A stretch of DNA of 44,988 bases from contig JAFXMI010000029.1 of the NCBI GenBank assembly GCA_017530505.1, positions 1 to 44,988 on the forward strand. Reading direction: 5' to 3'. Within the stretch, counting starts at the first letter, position 1. Each line of letters starts with the position of its first letter. The DNA is from Clostridia bacterium. Its GTDB lineage: Bacteria; Bacillota; Clostridia; TANB77; CAG-508. A program made the translations under genes and the position numbers. Of the stretch, positions 42,701 through 44,988 are shown piece after piece. The notes under the pieces were generated by a model. The model was not told the DNA's origin. It saw only the letters and a list, made by a program, of their open reading frames with translations, and ran no database searches.

Positions 42701-43468
42701 TTATAGTTTTAATATTTTTCCAACTTCATCAAATGAGGTATTATCTGTTAAAACTATATCAAAAATTTTGTTATATAATTTAATGTTTTCCTTGATATTA
42801 TTATCTAAAAATCCTATTTTTATTTTAGTTTTATTAATCATATCAGGTAACATATTTATATCAGAAATAAGATCTCCAATAAGAACCGCATATTTTTTTT
42901 CTTTAATTTTATTTATAATTATTTCATCCCAAACTTGTAAGTTTTTATTTAATGCATGTACATAAGAAGTAGAAGATTTTATGGAAAAATCAATTTTATT
43001 GCTAATAATACTTATATTTGATAAATCAATATTATTTAATAAAAAAAACTCTTTTATTATGTTTTCAATTCCAGCAGATACAATAATTACAGGGATATTT
43101 TTTTTATTTAGGTTATTAAAAAAGCTTATTGCTCCATCTCTAAATTCTAATTTTGAATTTTCTACAGATTTTTTAAAAACATTTGAATTATAATTATATG
43201 AATAAAATAATTTTAAAATTAAAGAATACCAATTATCTAATTTTTTTCTCCTATATTCTAAATCCATAGAAGTATCTGTTTCATAAGAAACATATTTATT
43301 ATATAAATCTTTATGTATTTCTAGGTGCTCTTTTTTCGCATATTTAGATTTTAAAATTGCTTCCCATGAATTTTCACTGAAAATACTTGTTATAGTTCTA
43401 TCAAAATCCATAACAACAAAAAAATTATTGTTTAAATTTTGAATTATATTTGAATTAATATAGATCAT
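42701..43468 (-). CDS. HAD-superfamily phosphatase, possibly 5'-nucleotidase type
   Basis: The 255-residue protein has the HAD nucleophile motif VVMDFDRTITSIF (Asp21 and Asp23), a helical cap, motif II IIVSAGIENIIKEF and motif IV VLIGDLISDINML. The DFDRTIT start and the cap resemble the pyrimidine 5'-nucleotidase (UMPH-1/NT5C3) group, which dephosphorylates nucleoside monophosphates. All four HAD motifs seem intact. It ends 6 bp before the start region of the following feature and is downstream of the polytopic membrane protein gene, probably in one transcript. Substrate is inferred from family resemblance only. Confidence 0.75.
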   Translation of the reverse strand: MIYINSNIIQNLNNNFFVVMDFDRTITSIFSENSWEAILKSKYAKKEHLEIHKDLYNKYVSYETDTSMDLEYRRKKLDNWYSLILKLFYSYNYNSNVFKKSVENSKLEFRDGAISFFNNLNKKNIPVIIVSAGIENIIKEFFLLNNIDLSNISIISNKIDFSIKSSTSYVHALNKNLQVWDEIIINKIKEKKYAVLIGDLISDINMLPDMINKTKIKIGFLDNNIKENIKLYNKIFDIVLTDNTSFDEVGKILKL

Positions 43469-43474
43469 AAAAAT

Positions 43475-44988
43475 TTATCCCTTCTTTTTTAGTTTATAGA
43501 AGATCGTTTCTGTATTTTTAATTTTTTTATTAATTAGGAGTAAAAATCTATATATTCCAAAAGCAGAATAAGGTAAAATTAAGAAATAATATTGTAAAAC
43601 ATAAATAGCCTTAGTTTCCCAAATTAAGTGGAAGGTAAACCCACCTAGAAATATAATAGGTAATAGAAGATGTTTTAAGCTCCCATATTTAAATATTAAT
43701 ATAAGCGAATAGCTTGCACTTAAAAAAATTATAATTTGATAAATATCCATTAATCTTTCTTCAAGATGATAGGCTTTTCCACAAACAATACTTATTAATA
43801 ATTTTTTTTGAGAAATGTAATTATTATAAGCTGGATTTTGTTCTAACACTATGCCTGGAGTTGAACACCAAATTGTTTGAAAAGTAGGATTTAACCACGT
43901 TGTTTGTATTTTAGCTTTAAAATATCCATAAGAATCATTAATATTTTTAAATAAGTAATTTATTCTTTTACTTAAGAGTTTTTTTGTTATTTCTATAGAT
44001 TTTTGTTTATTATAACCTGATTCATTATATATATTTTCAACATCTCCAGTATACCAACCTGGGGAAAGTGTAACAGGTTCTGCAATTCCCATATATAAAT
44101 ATGAAATAGCTGGAACTCCATTATTTAAAGTAAAACCAGTTGTTTTTTCAAAACAATTATAAACAATTGCTTTACTAGCGAAAACAATAGAAACAATTGC
44201 TATTATTCCTATTATAGATTTACGATTTAAATCTTTCAAAGATTTAAAAAATAGTTCAATTATTATTGCAATTAAAAATATTTCATAATTATTTTTTAGT
44301 AAATATGAAATAAAAATAGAAATTCCAACAATTAATAGTTGCCAAAATTTATTAGACATTATATATTTTAATGTAAACAATATTGCAATTAATCCAAAGG
44401 CTAATCCTGGAATATTTCCATATACATGTGGGCTAAAGAAACTTAAATAAATTGCAAAGAAAGAAATTAACAATAAAGAAATTTTATGAATAATATCGTT
44501 TTTAAACAATTCTTTAACAATAAAGTATAATGTAACAACACAAACAGAAGAAAAAATAACTGTCAAGTTTTGAATAAAAAGAATACTTGTAATATGAAAT
44601 ATTTTAAATATTGATATTATATAAAGAACGAAACCAAGTTGATGTGGATTTCTGCTTAAATAATTTCCAGCTCCTAAAACAGTTTTTAAATCATTATTTA
44701 TAATTCTATTTGCACAGTAATAAACCATATATTGATCAGAAACGGGTTCAAGTTTTAGATAATTTACCCATAAAAATCCAGTTATAAGTGAAAAAAATAC
44801 TGTAAATAAAAATAAATATTTTTTATTTATTTTTTTCAAAAGTTTTTTATATAGAATATACAATAAAACAATTACTATAAATAAACTTAGAATATTTAAA
44901 AAAATATTATCAGTTTTAAAAAAACAATTTTCACCTGCAAAGTTAATTATTACATTAAAAAATACGGTTGTAGTAATTGAAAAAAAAC
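43475..44988 (-). CDS. Polytopic membrane protein, glycosyltransferase GT-C-like (partial)
   Basis: The frame is open from 43475 to the window edge, so the gene is cut at its 5' end; the TTG at 44863 is not a real start, since the frame continues upstream with FAGENCFFKTDNIFLNILSLF. About 505 residues are visible with around ten or more hydrophobic segments, mostly evenly spaced. An extracytoplasmic loop after the second segment contains LEPVSDQYMVYYCANRII and NPHQLGFVLYI. Asp/Glu-containing first loops in such proteins are typical of GT-C glycosyltransferases (PMT/ArnT-like) that use polyprenyl-phosphate sugars. Family assignment is by topology, not by a clear motif. The HAD phosphatase gene follows 6 bp downstream, so they are likely cotranscribed. 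Confidence 0.6.
   Translation of the reverse strand, partial: FFSITTTVFFNVIINFAGENCFFKTDNIFLNILSLFIVIVLLYILYKKLLKKINKKYLFLFTVFFSLITGFLWVNYLKLEPVSDQYMVYYCANRIINNDLKTVLGAGNYLSRNPHQLGFVLYIISIFKIFHITSILFIQNLTVIFSSVCVVTLYFIVKELFKNDIIHKISLLLISFFAIYLSFFSPHVYGNIPGLAFGLIAILFTLKYIMSNKFWQLLIVGISIFISYLLKNNYEIFLIAIIIELFFKSLKDLNRKSIIGIIAIVSIVFASKAIVYNCFEKTTGFTLNNGVPAISYLYMGIAEPVTLSPGWYTGDVENIYNESGYNKQKSIEITKKLLSKRINYLFKNINDSYGYFKAKIQTTWLNPTFQTIWCSTPGIVLEQNPAYNNYISQKKLLISIVCGKAYHLEERLMDIYQIIIFLSASYSLILIFKYGSLKHLLLPIIFLGGFTFHLIWETKAIYVLQYYFLILPYSAFGIYRFLLLINKKIKNTETIFYKLKKKG

Noticed and set aside
43475-44863. Complete membrane protein gene starting with TTG at 44863
   Set aside because: The frame stays open to the window edge with plausible membrane-protein sequence, so the gene is cut rather than starting here.

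Overview
The window is about 45 kb of very AT-rich chromosome (intergenic DNA is often more than 75% A+T) with Shine-Dalgarno-led genes, frequent AGA codons, some TTG starts and classic sigma-A promoters. The gene set (dnaX next to the small SRP RNA, ybaB-recR, a processive diacylglycerol glucosyltransferase homologue, the germination protein YpeB, YqeK, a YhaO/YhaN-like pair, an S1C protease) points to a low-GC Firmicute of the Clostridia type, probably a gut lineage. YpeB suggests an endospore-forming ancestry. No rRNA, CRISPR array, transposase or integrase was seen.

Region by region. 1-2.3 kb: a DUF1858 protein, tRNA-Arg(CCT), tadA, an unknown membrane-anchored protein and the SRP RNA. 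2.3-6.2 kb: dnaX, ybaB, recR and a convergent glycolipid glycosyltransferase. 6.4-11.7 kb: ypeB, an intergenic region with two exact DnaA boxes, then an alpha/beta hydrolase, a membrane-anchored MurF-like ligase and a D-Ala-D-Ala ligase. 11.8-13.3 kb: yqeK and an XRE regulator on the minus strand, then about 600 bp without a gene that carries a perfect sigma-A promoter and a series of strong hairpins, probably an unassigned structured RNA. 13.3-17.3 kb: a DnaJ-like protein, two unknown small proteins and a VirD4/TraG-type coupling ATPase split by a one-base frameshift. 17.4-17.7 kb: a compact GC-rich unit (about 57% GC) with its own promoter, a 38-residue hydrophobic peptide, several near-perfect hairpins and a terminator. 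17.8-29.5 kb: a YhaO/YhaN-like nuclease-ATPase pair, prfA, clpB, a four-helix membrane protein, pcrA and an ABC-F ATPase. 29.6-32.1 kb: two divergent unknown genes, one frameshifted. 32.2-38.2 kb: tex with an unusual leader hairpin, HD-GYP plus DUF975, an HtrA-like protease, a 59-residue membrane protein and a fructose-6-phosphate aldolase/transaldolase. 38.4-42.5 kb: a three-gene cassette next to tRNA-Arg(TCT). 42.7 kb to the end: a HAD phosphatase and a polytopic membrane protein cut by the window edge.

Most of the window is housekeeping: replication and repair, peptidoglycan precursor synthesis, proteostasis, translation termination and tRNA editing. The parts that look accessory are the VirD4/DnaJ operon, the structured GC-rich peptide unit behind it, the divergent unknown pair near 30 kb, and the tRNA-associated cassette. 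That cassette encodes an XRE-HTH fused to a HAD domain, an unknown 137-residue protein, and a PEP-synthase-like phosphotransferase whose three-domain layout resembles rifampin phosphotransferase. It and the structured peptide unit are the best candidates for something undescribed. All functional assignments come from reading motifs by eye; no database search was run.
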